Below are positions 32,290 to 42,642 of a DNA stretch of 64,000 nucleotides, in pieces (positions within the stretch are counted from its first letter, which is position 1; every line of letters starts with the position of its first letter). Made by a program: the position numbers and the translations under genes. The DNA is from Gracilariopsis chorda (Eukaryota > Rhodophyta > Florideophyceae > Gracilariales > Gracilariaceae). The notes beneath the pieces were generated by a model. It searched no databases. It was not told the DNA's origin and saw only the letters and a list, made by a program, of their open reading frames with translations. The stretch is taken from NCBI GenBank assembly GCA_003194525.1, contig NBIV01000211.1, forward strand, positions 1 to 64,000, written 5' to 3'.

Positions 32290-34740
32290 TCTATTGTTCC
32301 AGAATAGCTTCCATCTCGACCATAGCAGGGAGTGGCAGAGAGTCATCGTTGACTTCCTCCCAATCGCATTCTCCTTCTAATTCGTCATTATCCCGTAGTT
32401 CTACACCAGCGTGGCCGAGAATTCCTTCCATTCCATCATTTTCATCTGTAGTCACGAGGGCTTCGATGAGCTCGTGGTCTGTGTTGGCACGCTCTTTTTA
32501 ACCTCTATACGGAGAACGCATTTAGTAGAGAATAGCGCAGTTGAATGCGCAGAAGACCATATTCCTCACTTTTTCTGGGTGTGAACAGTTTTTTATGGAC
32601 GTTTGAATGCGCTATTAAGCACTAAAAAGTGGCACGACGGAGGAAGAAGGTGGACTCATGCAAAGAGTACGCAATGCAAACGTGCGCAATAAGAACTTTT
32701 TCTTCTGTATCCCGTACATGAATGGCATGTTTTCACATGCGAGCAGAATGCAACGTTGACTATCATCGTCTAGTTTTATGTTCCATTCCATTCGCGTAAA
32801 CGTAATCTCTTCGAACCAGTGCTGCTGAGCACCATCCACTCCACCAGCGCTGGGCAGCTTCCGACATCGTGGAAAAGCATCTGACAGTACAAACGTGCCC
32901 ATATGGTTTAGGATATACAAATAATACTACAACATGTCTTCACGAGCACAATAACGTCCATAGCGTATGCAACATAATGCAGTGGTGTGAACAGCGAAAT
33001 CCGTTGCCTTGTGCCAGACAAGCGGTCTAAAAAGACCTGCAACAATTGTCCATTTCTCTTCGGTGTAAAGAGACGTGTTATAGGCAGTTGATTGAGCTGT
33101 TGGCGGAGTTGAAGGGTGAATGGCAGCACCTCCGAGGTAGAACTTTCTTCTTTATCGAAGAATGTCAACTACTGGCAGCACGTGATATATATCTAGACAC
33201 CTATCATAAGGCGTGTCGTCCCCAACCGAACTCTCGAAAAACATTCTTCTCTCATTGGTGCGAGCTTGAAACGGATCTTTGGCAAGTGCTGGCAACCAAT
33301 AAGTCCGTGATACATAGTAAGAACTCGTTGAAAATATTGTAGCATATCTTTTGAGCTGGTGAACCTCGTAAATGCCATCGTCACTGGCACTATTGCAGTG
33401 TGTGGCCGAAGCACTTGCTAATATGCTTCAAACTCTTTTGTTGTTGATTGGTACCCACTGTTTTGCAACGGTTCCTTATACTTCTTTCAGTTCCTTATAC
33501 CTAAACTAAAGCTTTGGACGGTTTGGCAGATCCGTGACTAGCGTTAATATCATATCTAAAACTTCCCTAATTCACTGAAAACTCCTGATATCTTGCATTA
33601 GCAAGTTTGCCAAATGGGTTTGATCATGGAAACTGATCAGTCAATTGAAACCAGCTGCAAGCATTCCTTTTGCAGCTTTGCATGCGCTGGTGTTATCGCT
33701 CGTCACACCGCATACATGTTTTATGTCTACGAGTTCCCTCATGGTGTCCGCCACAATATGCATATAATATGAAGCATCGCAACGTTCCGAAACCGTGTCC
33801 ATGAACCGCAGGAAGAAAGTCTTTCTTACGCAGTTGACTGTGGTGATCGAGAGCAGAACATTGACGACACTTGCTTCCTGTTCGTCTTTTCATCCATCAA
33901 AAATTAATCTCCCAAAGATGTGTTGCAAGCGTGCAGTAATTGAACCCTTAAAGCGGGTTAAAAACGGCTGATTTTATGCATCTAAAGTTTTGGGAGCCAT
34001 GAAACTAGCGCTTGGAATATTATTCACATAAAGACGATTCAAGAGTTTCAAAATAAGATAGAGCTCGTTTTTACCCTCTTCTCTGCTGAAGATAGAGAAA
34101 GGTAGTATGTGGTTAAAATTGGGTGAGGTTAGAAGCTCTTGTACTCTTGAAAGCTTCTCATACGAGTTCAAACTGTCCATGCTAACTTGACCTACCTCGC
34201 TGTTTTCCAATTTTCGTACCTTCTCTTAATGATTATGAACGGTGCTGTTGCTTCGTTTTTGTAGTAGTTTATTGAGGGTTTCCGGAACTCCATAAACAGT
34301 AGCAGACCGTTCTAGCTTACGATAATGATCTGCGTAATGATCATTCTCTGAAAAAAGACGCTCTTTAATTTGTTTAGCTATGTAACTGCATTGTAACAAA
34401 TGCTTTCCTAGCTGCCTTGCATTTGGTGTCAACTCGTAAGAGAGATAACCACAGGCCTTGCAGGATATGTACATCCGATCAGTGTAACCGTAAAAGTCTG
34501 AAACGAAATCTTGTACGAAACATTCCGTGATCCGCCAACTTTTCTTTTGTCCTCTACGTCTTTTGAAGCTTTTAGAAGACGTTTCCGATGAAGGTACAGC
34601 TGCGCCTGATGATATTGCGCGCACAGACGAAACGGTGACGTATGGGTTTGGGTGGAGACAGCGGAAAGAGGAAAACAAGAAGCGTGTGAGAAAGAGCAAC
34701 TAATAAAAGAGATTGCAGGGAGCACTGGCGGCTTGAGTTG
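32290..34740 (-). pseudogene. hAT-like transposase (broken)
   Basis: On the minus strand the N-terminal frame (34699-34226) carries a BED-like zinc finger: 'CKACGYLSYELTPNARQLGKHLLQC', C-X2-C...H-X4-C. Middle pieces at 34.2-33.3 kb contain the 'DTVSERCDASYYMHIVADTMREL' type region. The 32920-32615 frame and following codons match the C-terminal hAT dimerisation region ('SPPSSSVVPLFSA', then 'RIQTSIKNCSHPEKVRNMVF'). An acidic tail ends in a stop near 32290. Many stops interrupt it. The family call rests on the BED finger plus the C-terminal block. Terminal inverted repeats and the 8-bp duplication were not found. Confidence 0.65.
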
Positions 34741-35499
34741 CATACAAGGCTTTGCACGAGCAAAAGCTCGAGCTATAATTTATACCTGCGGTGCACTGGA
34801 GTCACTTAAATATTTTATAATTAGCTTGAGTTGAATTTTGCGCGCCCTATTGTTGGACGTTGTGTCAGTAGCAGGTGTGATTTCTAAACCTGTTTGCCAG
34901 CCACAAGCTGTCGTCGATGGATTCAAGTTTGTAAGTCGGTAAGTTGACTTTGGTCTACTTCCTGACCAGAAACATTGTATGAAGACGATGTCTTCTGAAT
35001 ATTCTTCAGGGCAGTAGCTCAAAGTGGGACACGCTTCACAACGACTGACTTTTCTCAAAAGTTGTACTAGAACCTCTGAAAAAAGTCACAGTGACCGGCC
35101 ATGTAGCGAAGGTATGGCAGAGACTCAAAAATGTATTGCGCGACCCTATAATGAGAGGATCCAGGAATTGACAGAATGATAAACTCGGGACCGGGTATGG
35201 ACTTGCCGGCTTTTGGCCACTTACCACCTTCAGAAAAAAAACCGTGAGGCAGATAAAGAAACCAACAAATGGCCATGCTTCAACAAAGGCGCATGGTCGT
35301 TTGTACAACGTTCCAGCATGGAGTTTTGATCGTAATTCCTGTCCAACTCAACTTCTTGTGAAGCATACAGCTTCTCACTTTGGTTTCTTTCTTTGCCTCA
35401 TCTGTTCCGTTACAAATAAAAGTACAACCGTCTGATTTACACTGTGACGGAGGTAAACAAAGAGTTTTAGAAAGGTACTCAGTCACGTCGCGGTAGTCT
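34741..35499. other. Unassigned spacer
   Basis: No open frame here resembles a known protein. It separates the hAT relic from the first Harbinger-like cassette and should contain one end of each element, but no inverted repeats were recognised. Confidence 0.4.
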
Positions 35500-36178
35500 C
35501 AAGTACAATGCAGAGGATATGCGGCAGCTCCTTGATTTGGTAGTGGACATTGAACCACTTGGTAGCAACCACTGGACCAGAGTTGCAGAAACGTTCACAC
35601 AGTGAGCTGAAGAAAACGACCGACTGCGAAGAATGGCCGACAGTTTGAGGGATAAGTTTGATCATCTGGCTTACACGAGGAAACCAACCGGAGATAAACA
35701 AATTCCACCCAAACTGCGCCGTGCAAAACGAAAATATCGTGATATTCAAGCCAAAGCACAGGCCACTGTGATTGGAAACAACGATGAGAACCTTGCACTG
35801 TCCGCGAAAGAAATGGAAAATGCGAGAAAAACGTCTGTTGTTCTTGGTGAAAGTAGGAAAAGAAGATTAGCAGATAATCCCAGGCTACCATTGGCGAAAC
35901 GGATGCAGGTAGATATCGCAAAACACATGGAAACTATGACGATGACCATACCAGATATCGCTGCATGTATGAAGAGCTCTGTGCAAAAAGGAGGAGGTGT
36001 TGTATCTATATCCACTGCTCAAGACTTGATTCGGAAAGAAACGGAAGCTGCAATGCGTAAAGTTTTTAAGGAGCTTGTACCTCAACGGAATAATTATATG
36101 AGTCCGGCAAGTGCGCCAGCATTGCTACCGAGTATAGGAGAGAGATTCCAATCCACTTCTGAACCAGGAAAGTGTTGA
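35500..36178 (+). pseudogene. Myb/SANT-like partner protein of Harbinger-like cassette 2
   Basis: The reading frame can be followed from about 35500 ('MRQLLDLVVDIEPLGSNHW', then 'TRVAETFTQ') to the stop at 36176. One in-frame TGA near 35603 leaves 35633-36178 (181 codons) open. The N-terminal half is a Myb/SANT-like fold ending in 'SLRDKFDHLAYTRKPTGDK' and 'PPKLRRAKRKYRDI'. It resembles a trihelix-type domain common in accessory proteins of PIF/Harbinger transposons. A basic nuclear-localisation-like stretch (SRKRRLADNPRLPLAKR) follows. It faces a transposase relic tail to tail. Confidence 0.6.
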
Positions 36179-37499
36179 GAACAATCTGATAATGAGATGT
36201 AGGTGCGATGGGTTTGTAGTGGAGTTGGTAAAGAGAAAGATATGACTATAGATGAGTAAAATAATAAGCAGATACGTACAGCATCCTTTTGATGATTAAT
36301 CCACGGTTATGAAATATGACCGTACGATTAAAACCGGACTTTAGGTAAGCGAGAAAGACAGACATTGAAATTGATGAGACCTTGGTCAACATGCTAATGG
36401 AGAGTGTTAAGAGCAGTCTACGACGACAGCACACCAGTTTCGGCGATTTAGCGGGGCTTATGCGTTTGCGCGCCATTATGACATGTACGTAGACGAGTTT
36501 CCGTGGGGAGTGGCGCACGTGTACGTAGCTGGCAGCATGTGGAACGTTGAATGGGCGTTTTAGGATGCTTATCGCCGTGGGAAGGGAGTGACAAGAGTAG
36601 AATGGTGCAGCAAGAACGGAAGTACTATGGTGAAGTAGAGGAATCGGAATGGATGTTACACGGTCAGCACCCGCAAGCCAGCATGGTAGCGCTCACTGAG
36701 ATACTTTTTGGCGGCGTGAACGACTGATGGACGTGGGAGACATGAGAAGTGACGCGAAGCAATGATGCGGTGACTTAGCCCAGCGAGTCGAACCAGCGCT
36801 GTAATAGTGGCGCAAACAACTTTATGGCAGCGCCATGATTTCACGCTTGGACTCCCGACGTTGCGTGCATTTGCAGCCACGCACTACGTACCGTGGCAAC
36901 AACTGCAACGCCAGGTGATGCGCACATCCAGCTCTGCCATTCCGTCCTCCCCCCTACCTCCCACCCATCTACACGCGCTCTTCAAATACCGCACCACGCT
37001 CCCACTCCTACCGGCCTTCCTACCACTGCTTACCCCTTCCCCGTCAGTCCCAAATTCCGTTATGTCTGCTCCCCAGCCGCTTCCAGATGTCCTGTCCTGT
37101 TTCTACCCTGGTGCCAATAACTCTGCCTCCGTGTGGCCGCCTCTTTTCTTGCCCCTCACTGGTGCCTTCTACGATGACCACACATTCAACTCCGCTTCTT
37201 CGCGTTCCAATGGCACCTTTGCGCACGTTATGTACTATCGAACAGCCACTGCAGCATCACGACAGCCCCGTTGCATTCACAATTTCATTGTTCGAGGCCT
37301 ATGGATTTGGAAACAGCGGTTGCGCAATTTACGTAGTTCAAGACCATGCTGCTACCGCCTACTAGGAAAACGGGGTTCATCAATGTATGTATTGCATGTA
37401 AAGAAAACCATCAACCACATCCGCCACGTTTTCATACCTTGGACACTGACTGTATCTCACTATGCCCAATTGTACGTGTTCGGTAGTTTATTTAAGTGA
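36179..37499. other. Spacer between the two genes of cassette 2
   Basis: No known gene. A 230-codon frame at 36807-37499 (+) opens at a GTG, is Pro/Ser-rich, and at its end approaches the antisense tail of the transposase relic. It has no recognised family and I do not call it a gene. The spacer is about 1.3 kb long, much longer than the 40 bases in cassette 3, so something may have inserted here. Confidence 0.4.
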
Positions 37500-38733
37500 C
37501 AGAAAATCGCAATTTTATCAAACTTTCTTCCAGTATCAGCTGGCAGTATCGTTCGAAGTCTCCGGAAAGGAATTATAAGGCGTCTACACCCCATTTTGCA
37601 GACTGGCGGTAAACGGGATATACGTTCTCAAGTAAATAGTCCACTGCCACCATCTGTATAGACCTCTGCACCTGTTTTGCTTCGGTCGACTTCTTAGAGC
37701 TCTACAACTTCCCGTCTGCTATTCTCAGGTTGGCTGCGAATGCAATATCACCAATGATTGCGTACTTTGGTGGCGTGACCTCGTCAGACAATCATGGCCA
37801 GTAGAGAGCCGAAAACCCTTCAATCGTCGAGACTTACAATGAGTATGGGTAGTTGATCGTTGCGTGGATGATTTCCCCATAGTAGTTCCACACCAACAGA
37901 TTCATAACCTGTGTATTCTGCGTATATCCTTCAAAGTAAGAGTTCTGGAGGTTAGAAGCATCGTAACTTGCTCAATGGAAACCCTCCCCATCAACGAAGC
38001 CAAATAAGCCCTTCAAGTACATAACTGCTTCTGGTTTTTACTGCTTTCGACGTTTTGCAGAATCCTGCCTCTCAATTACAGTTGGCCACTCAATAAGAGC
38101 TTTCGGTATGGTTCCTCCTTTACAGCTTTTAACATCAACATTAATTCGTATTTTAATCACGCACTCACGCTAGACAGCACGAGGTCGCATATTGGGCAAA
38201 GCGAGCACATAAAATCTGCCGTTCTCAAGTACCACAGTATTAATCTCAGAAGGTCTACTGATCCCAAACCTGTTTTTTGTCCGCACTTGTTAACATGCTT
38301 ATAATATGGGAAATGATATTCACAAGTTTTAAGAACGTTGTAAAGTTGAGGAAGAAGATCATGGAAGAACTGCCATCTGTTGAAGTTCAAATAAAATATA
38401 AAATTGTCATCTTTACCACAGGATAGGATTTGATACCAGTCGGTGCCGAATTGAGCGTGGATACATTTTTTAAACCCGACTCGTTTCAAATGTTTCTTTT
38501 TTGAGATGCATTGGTGCCTGTTGAAGGGCATAAACTGTGTTCCAAACAGACATATTCATATTCCACCACATAAAACGGAGAAGAAAGAGCATAACAAACA
38601 GTTTTGAGTCAGTTCTCATCCCGTAAGATGTCGCAGTGCATGTAATTGAGGTTATTAATGTAGAAGAGCTGAGGAGACAGTAGCTAGATGGAGGTGGGTT
38701 TGGTCTAGTATTTGTAAAAAGAGAGTTGGCCAC
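37500..38733 (-). pseudogene. Harbinger-like DDE transposase of cassette 2 (broken)
   Basis: The N-terminal part (38531-38157) contains 'TDWYQILSCGKDDNFIFYL' and 'SVDLLRLILWYLRTADFM'. After a stop and frame change the core reads 'MNLLVWNYYGEIIHATIN', 'LYWP.LSDEVTPPKYAIIGDIAFA' and 'PVYRQSAKWGVDAL'. These align block by block with the transposase at 39291-40355, so both belong to one family. The residue matching the third catalytic acid (Glu in 'SAEWGVRGL') is Lys here. Several stops and frameshifts are present. Confidence 0.7.
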
Positions 38734-39290
38734 TTGTAACTTACTGGATATCAGCGTTTGTCATTCTGCACCGGGTACCAGAACCCCGCTGCAGAACGAC
38801 AAACTTGCAGCGAGTGAAGTTTTTTTTTGCGATGTCCTATTGGATGCAAGCGTGTCACTCTCTCCGTTTTTCAATTCCTTGATACTCCCAGTTTTTGGAA
38901 ACGAAGAAACATGGGTGTGAGCTGTGCAACAGTGGAAGCATCCGAGAAATCACAGTTGCACAGTTTCACAAACATGGAGCGAATCAGAGTGGCTAGAAAC
39001 GCTCGTATTGTTGCCTGAAAGTGTAGAAACTGTGACCCGAAGCACATACCCTCCACACTTTCGCAATTGCTGTATGGTGCAATGGTAAGCAAGATTTGAG
39101 TAAGGAAACAAGCACTCATTCTCTCTTTACGCATAATTGATCATAGACTGACCCTAATATGGTGAATTCTTCTTTTCTCAAAGCACACATGGACTCAGAC
39201 TTAGAGCTTATTGTCATTCTTGCCGTCGCAATAACCAACATTCTCTTTGTACTACACTAACCTCGACAGTCGCACAACCAGTCGTGCCGA
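38734..39290. other. Spacer between cassettes 2 and 1
   Basis: No gene is visible. It holds one arm of an inverted repeat (38930-38966) whose partner lies beyond the other end of cassette 1. Confidence 0.45.
38930..38966 (+). repeat. Left arm of inverted repeat flanking cassette 1
   Basis: About 33 of 37 bases match the reverse complement of 42606-42642; the core is ATCCGAGAAATCACAGTT. The pair brackets the transposase and Myb-like genes between, so it is a candidate terminal or subterminal repeat. The exact ends and the 3-bp duplication were not resolved. Confidence 0.55.
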
Positions 39291-40355
39291 ATGTTAAAGT
39301 ACACCAGACATGGCATACAACACCCCCTTTGTCATGAAACTTCATGGCAATCTCTTCTGAAAAACGGTGATGTCTCTCAGATTGTTGTGGCGCTATCGGT
39401 GCCTCGCTTCTTATTTTTTGGTGAAAGTTTTCCATCGTTTGACAAAAGAAGATGGGAAGTGCACAATGGTTCTCCATTTCACCATAGTACTTCTTCCCGT
39501 GGTCGAAAGCCTCTCCTAAACTCAGAGGATTTGTTGGGGCTTGCATTTTCGTACACACGAACGAAAGATGTGATGTACGAACTATGCAGAGCTTTTGGAA
39601 TCAGGCCGAGTTCAGTATCGGAATGGTTAGATGACTCGTTGGAGATTCTGTGTGATTTGATGAGAGACCCAATCTACAAGGCGTTTCGAATCGTATGGCC
39701 AATTGTCGCCGAAATGGAAGAATCAACACAGCTGTTGCAGAAGTATCGACCATATGGGTATGCACTGCGGGTAGTGTTCGGTCTGACACACGGAGCGCGC
39801 TTCAAATGTGTTAGTTTTGACGATATGGATGCGCAGAATGCTTGTCATCAAGCGTTCACGCAGCAGGTTGAGGTAACGAACCTTCTTGTGTGGAACTTCA
39901 AGGGCGAGATAATCCACGCTGCGTTAAACGTTCCAGGAAGTTGGCCTGATAGAAAACTGGCCTATGTTTTAGGATTGTATTGGCCCTCTCTAAAAGACGA
40001 TACGATCACACCTCCAGGTTATGCTATTTTTGGTGATAGAGCCTTTGTCAACAATACAGGGGTGACAAATGGGAAGGTTCTGCGAGCACGAAAGCTCAAT
40101 GAGATGAAGACTATTCCCAAGTCTGACGAGTGCGCCGCAATCGAGTTGTTGCTCCCACGGTTATATCCGAGCGAGCGGCAGAGTGCAGAGTGGGGAGTTC
40201 GGGGGTTGCGTGCACCGTTTTGCAGCATGAGTACAACACTTCCATCTAACTCACGTAAACGATGCAGACTGCTCAGCCTGGCTTGTCACCTTTCTAACTA
40301 TCTCACAAGAAAGGTTGGATACAATCAAATAAGGACTGCTTACGGCTCCTTCTGA
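39291..40355 (+). CDS. Harbinger-like DDE transposase of cassette 1
   Basis: 354 codons from ATG 39291 to TGA, unbroken. An N-terminal helical region with an HTH-like segment ('LLGLAFSYTRTKDVMYELCRAFGIRPSSVSEWLDD', around residues 83-117) is followed by a DDE nuclease core. Candidate catalytic residues are an Asp in 'CVSFDDMDAQNA', Asp in 'AIFGDRAFVN' and Glu in 'SAEWGVRGLRAPFCSM'. This layout fits DDE_Tnp_4-type PIF/Harbinger enzymes, which cut and paste with 3-bp TWA duplications. It may have lost some N-terminus. The partner gene lies 1.57 kb downstream on the opposite strand. Confidence 0.7.
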   Translation: MLKYTRHGIQHPLCHETSWQSLLKNGDVSQIVVALSVPRFLFFGESFPSFDKRRWEVHNGSPFHHSTSSRGRKPLLNSEDLLGLAFSYTRTKDVMYELCRAFGIRPSSVSEWLDDSLEILCDLMRDPIYKAFRIVWPIVAEMEESTQLLQKYRPYGYALRVVFGLTHGARFKCVSFDDMDAQNACHQAFTQQVEVTNLLVWNFKGEIIHAALNVPGSWPDRKLAYVLGLYWPSLKDDTITPPGYAIFGDRAFVNNTGVTNGKVLRARKLNEMKTIPKSDECAAIELLLPRLYPSERQSAEWGVRGLRAPFCSMSTTLPSNSRKRCRLLSLACHLSNYLTRKVGYNQIRTAYGSF

Positions 40356-41928
40356 TAAAAATACAACGTAAAAGACCGGCAAACTGATACTGTACATATC
40401 CACCGCGCTGTTAATGATAACCCATACTTTCTCCTCCATGGAGAATGGCTTGCAGCCATGGTACAGGTGGGTGCAGTGGAAAATGAAACCATTGCAGCGA
40501 GTCGAGGCACAATCCAAGCCGGTTTTGGAGGGGCGTACGGTAGAATAAGCAGGTAGAGAAGCACAAAAGGTAAGCAGATGGGTAGTGTGACCACAATGGA
40601 GTTGGTGGAAGGCTGTGGACGCAAAGAACAAGTCGAGTTTGGGGTGTCTGCCAGACCCACAGTCGTATTTATGAGCTGTATATTATACCCATTGGTATTT
40701 CAGCGCTTGCTCTGTTCGGGAAAACGAAGGAGGACCAATAATCTCTCATATTTCTGAAGTGCAACGCCCTCAGGGAGGGATTCCTGGTACTTGATCGTTT
40801 TCCCGATACTATCGGTTGTGTAGTGTGTATATGAACTACGACCCACAATGGTGGGTATGGACACGTAGGACACGGTTTTGGGGTCAATTGGCGGTTGGCC
40901 ACAGTAGTGGATGTTGCCACGAAATGTGGAGTATTTTAGTTGATTTTATTTATTATTTTCACACCCATTTCTGGGAAGCGAGTACTTAGTGCGACGGCGC
41001 ACTGCCGTCGCACCAGTAAATCTTCCCCAACAAGGGACCCCAACCTGGGGAATTGGCTCTAGTTGTTACCGCTTGCGCGCGTGCTCTACTCCTCCTTGGA
41101 GGGAAACGCCGTAAACCACGGGACACCTAACCCCCTTGCACATCTAAAGAGGCCCATAATTGGGAGTATAATTGTTCCAATAACATTGGTGTTTCGCCCT
41201 GTATAGGGAGTCCTGTCCACCGGCATTGCCGTATTCGTTCGTCGCTCTCGCGACTCAGCCTCACCCACTCTTCCTCTTTTCCCTTCACTCTCCTCCTTTC
41301 CCCCTTTCAGGGTAGTACATCCCGCTACCCGCCGCCCTCCTGTGTGCACCCGCTCACAATCCCCCACTTACGTGGAAACATACCTCTACTGAGGATCACA
41401 CCCCGCTCACGCGGATACCGATTCTTCGCCTTCACCTCCCTGCGCAAGTCGCGACAGGTGTCCCTGGTCTTACAAACCGGCTTCGACGTGACACCTCTGG
41501 GAGGGCTCTACCCAACTGCGTTCACCTCGTGAGAGGACAATCCCGAACGTCTTTCGGTGTTTTTCCCCTTTGGGGAATTGCACCACAATTTCGAACGGAG
41601 AGTCGTCCCAACTGCCTCAAGTGTCACCTTTTTGCCAGTGAGACAGCTCATACAAAGGTTGTTACATGATTTGTTGAGTTCGTTTTATTGCGGCCTCAAC
41701 AGAATCGATAAAATTGTCTTTTGTGACCAAAGACTCTCAATTCTTAAAAGTGCTCTCAGCAAGAATGCGAATAGAACATGATATTTCCTAAATGGTTTCG
41801 TTCATTTTAATGCGCCGTAGTTTTCGAAAAGACTCTTGGCATATAGGTTGAATCGAGTATGGGTTGTTAGTACGTCTATCGTTTTATATCTCTGCCTGAG
41901 CTTCAAACTCACGCTTTGTGTTCTGATT
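40356..41928. other. Spacer inside cassette 1
   Basis: No known gene. It is locally GC-rich and pyrimidine-rich (41180-41560). It contains a perfect hairpin at 40989-41013. As in cassette 2, this spacer is far longer than in cassette 3 and may hold a nested insertion. I saw no clear repeat pair marking one. Confidence 0.4.
40989..41013. repeat. Perfect hairpin, 10-bp arms
   Basis: GTGCGACGGC, a five-base loop GCACT, then GCCGTCGCAC. It is all-GC-rich in an otherwise mixed region. It could be a transcription stop, the end of a small transposon, or chance. Confidence 0.6.
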
Positions 41929-42432
41929 TCATTCCATCTTCAGTTTGCTATTGTACATCGTAGCATAAATCTTCGCGAGAGTTTTATTTTGACTTCGATT
42001 GGCTGAACGTTTTGATAAAGGACATGTTAAGCCACCAGTGAGTTTTGCTCTGTAAATTAACTTATTGTACTCAATCCTCAGACTTGAAACAGTTCTACAA
42101 GGTTTGTCATTCCACTTGGCGTATTCATCATATGGTACGTTCACTTTGGCCCATCTCTTCTGATCAATTGGTTTCACTTCTTCTACAATATCAAGCCTTT
42201 TCTGTTTGTTATGAACGCTGTAGTTTTTTGCTCCATATTGTCTTCCATGACCTGACTCTTCTGCGTCGCTACATGAATCCTCGTGTTGGTCTGTGTGGTT
42301 GAAATTGGAGAAGTGACGTTTTTGAGATGGTGCGGATACCACAAAATTTGTAATTGAAATACGAGAGCGTTGCATATTGTGTTTAATGCGAATGTATTTT
42401 GCGAAAGACGTCGGTGTTATGTAGAATGTCAT
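41929..42432 (-). CDS. Myb/SANT-like partner protein of cassette 1
   Basis: 167 codons from ATG 42432 to the stop at 41929, unbroken. The C-terminal half matches the domain in cassette 2: 'EVKPIDQKRWAKVNVPYDEY' aligns with 'DIEPLGSNHWTRVAETF', then 'SLRIEYNKLIYRAKLTGG' with 'SLRDKFDHLAYTRKPTGD', and 'CPLSKRSANRSQNK' with 'IPPKLRRAKRKYRD'. Key aromatic and basic positions are kept but Pro-Thr-Gly is altered. The 167-residue protein lacks the long tail of its relatives, so it may be truncated. Confidence 0.55.
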   Translation of the reverse strand: MTFYITPTSFAKYIRIKHNMQRSRISITNFVVSAPSQKRHFSNFNHTDQHEDSCSDAEESGHGRQYGAKNYSVHNKQKRLDIVEEVKPIDQKRWAKVNVPYDEYAKWNDKPCRTVSSLRIEYNKLIYRAKLTGGLTCPLSKRSANRSQNKTLAKIYATMYNSKLKME

Positions 42433-42605
42433 TTATGACAAACCAAAACAGTTGAGTACCTAAGCAGAAAGGTGGCCGGAACGATGCAGCTGTTCGTATT
42501 ATGAATACTGACAAGTGCACATGAAAAGAAACCTTGCACTTACGTGTAACTTTTAAGCTGTGTGGTTTCTAAGCAAGGGAATGTGGCTACTGCTGACGTC
42601 TGGGA

Positions 42606-42642
42606 AAACTGTGAAACTGTGATTTCTCGGATCCTCCCAGTG
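42606..42642 (-). repeat. Right arm of inverted repeat flanking cassette 1
   Basis: Reverse complement of 38930-38966 with about four differences. Together the arms enclose about 3.7 kb with both cassette genes. Confidence 0.55.

Noticed and set aside
36807-37499. 230-codon plus-strand frame as a gene
   Set aside because: It opens at GTG, is Pro/Ser-rich low complexity without a family, and its end lies antisense to the transposase relic.
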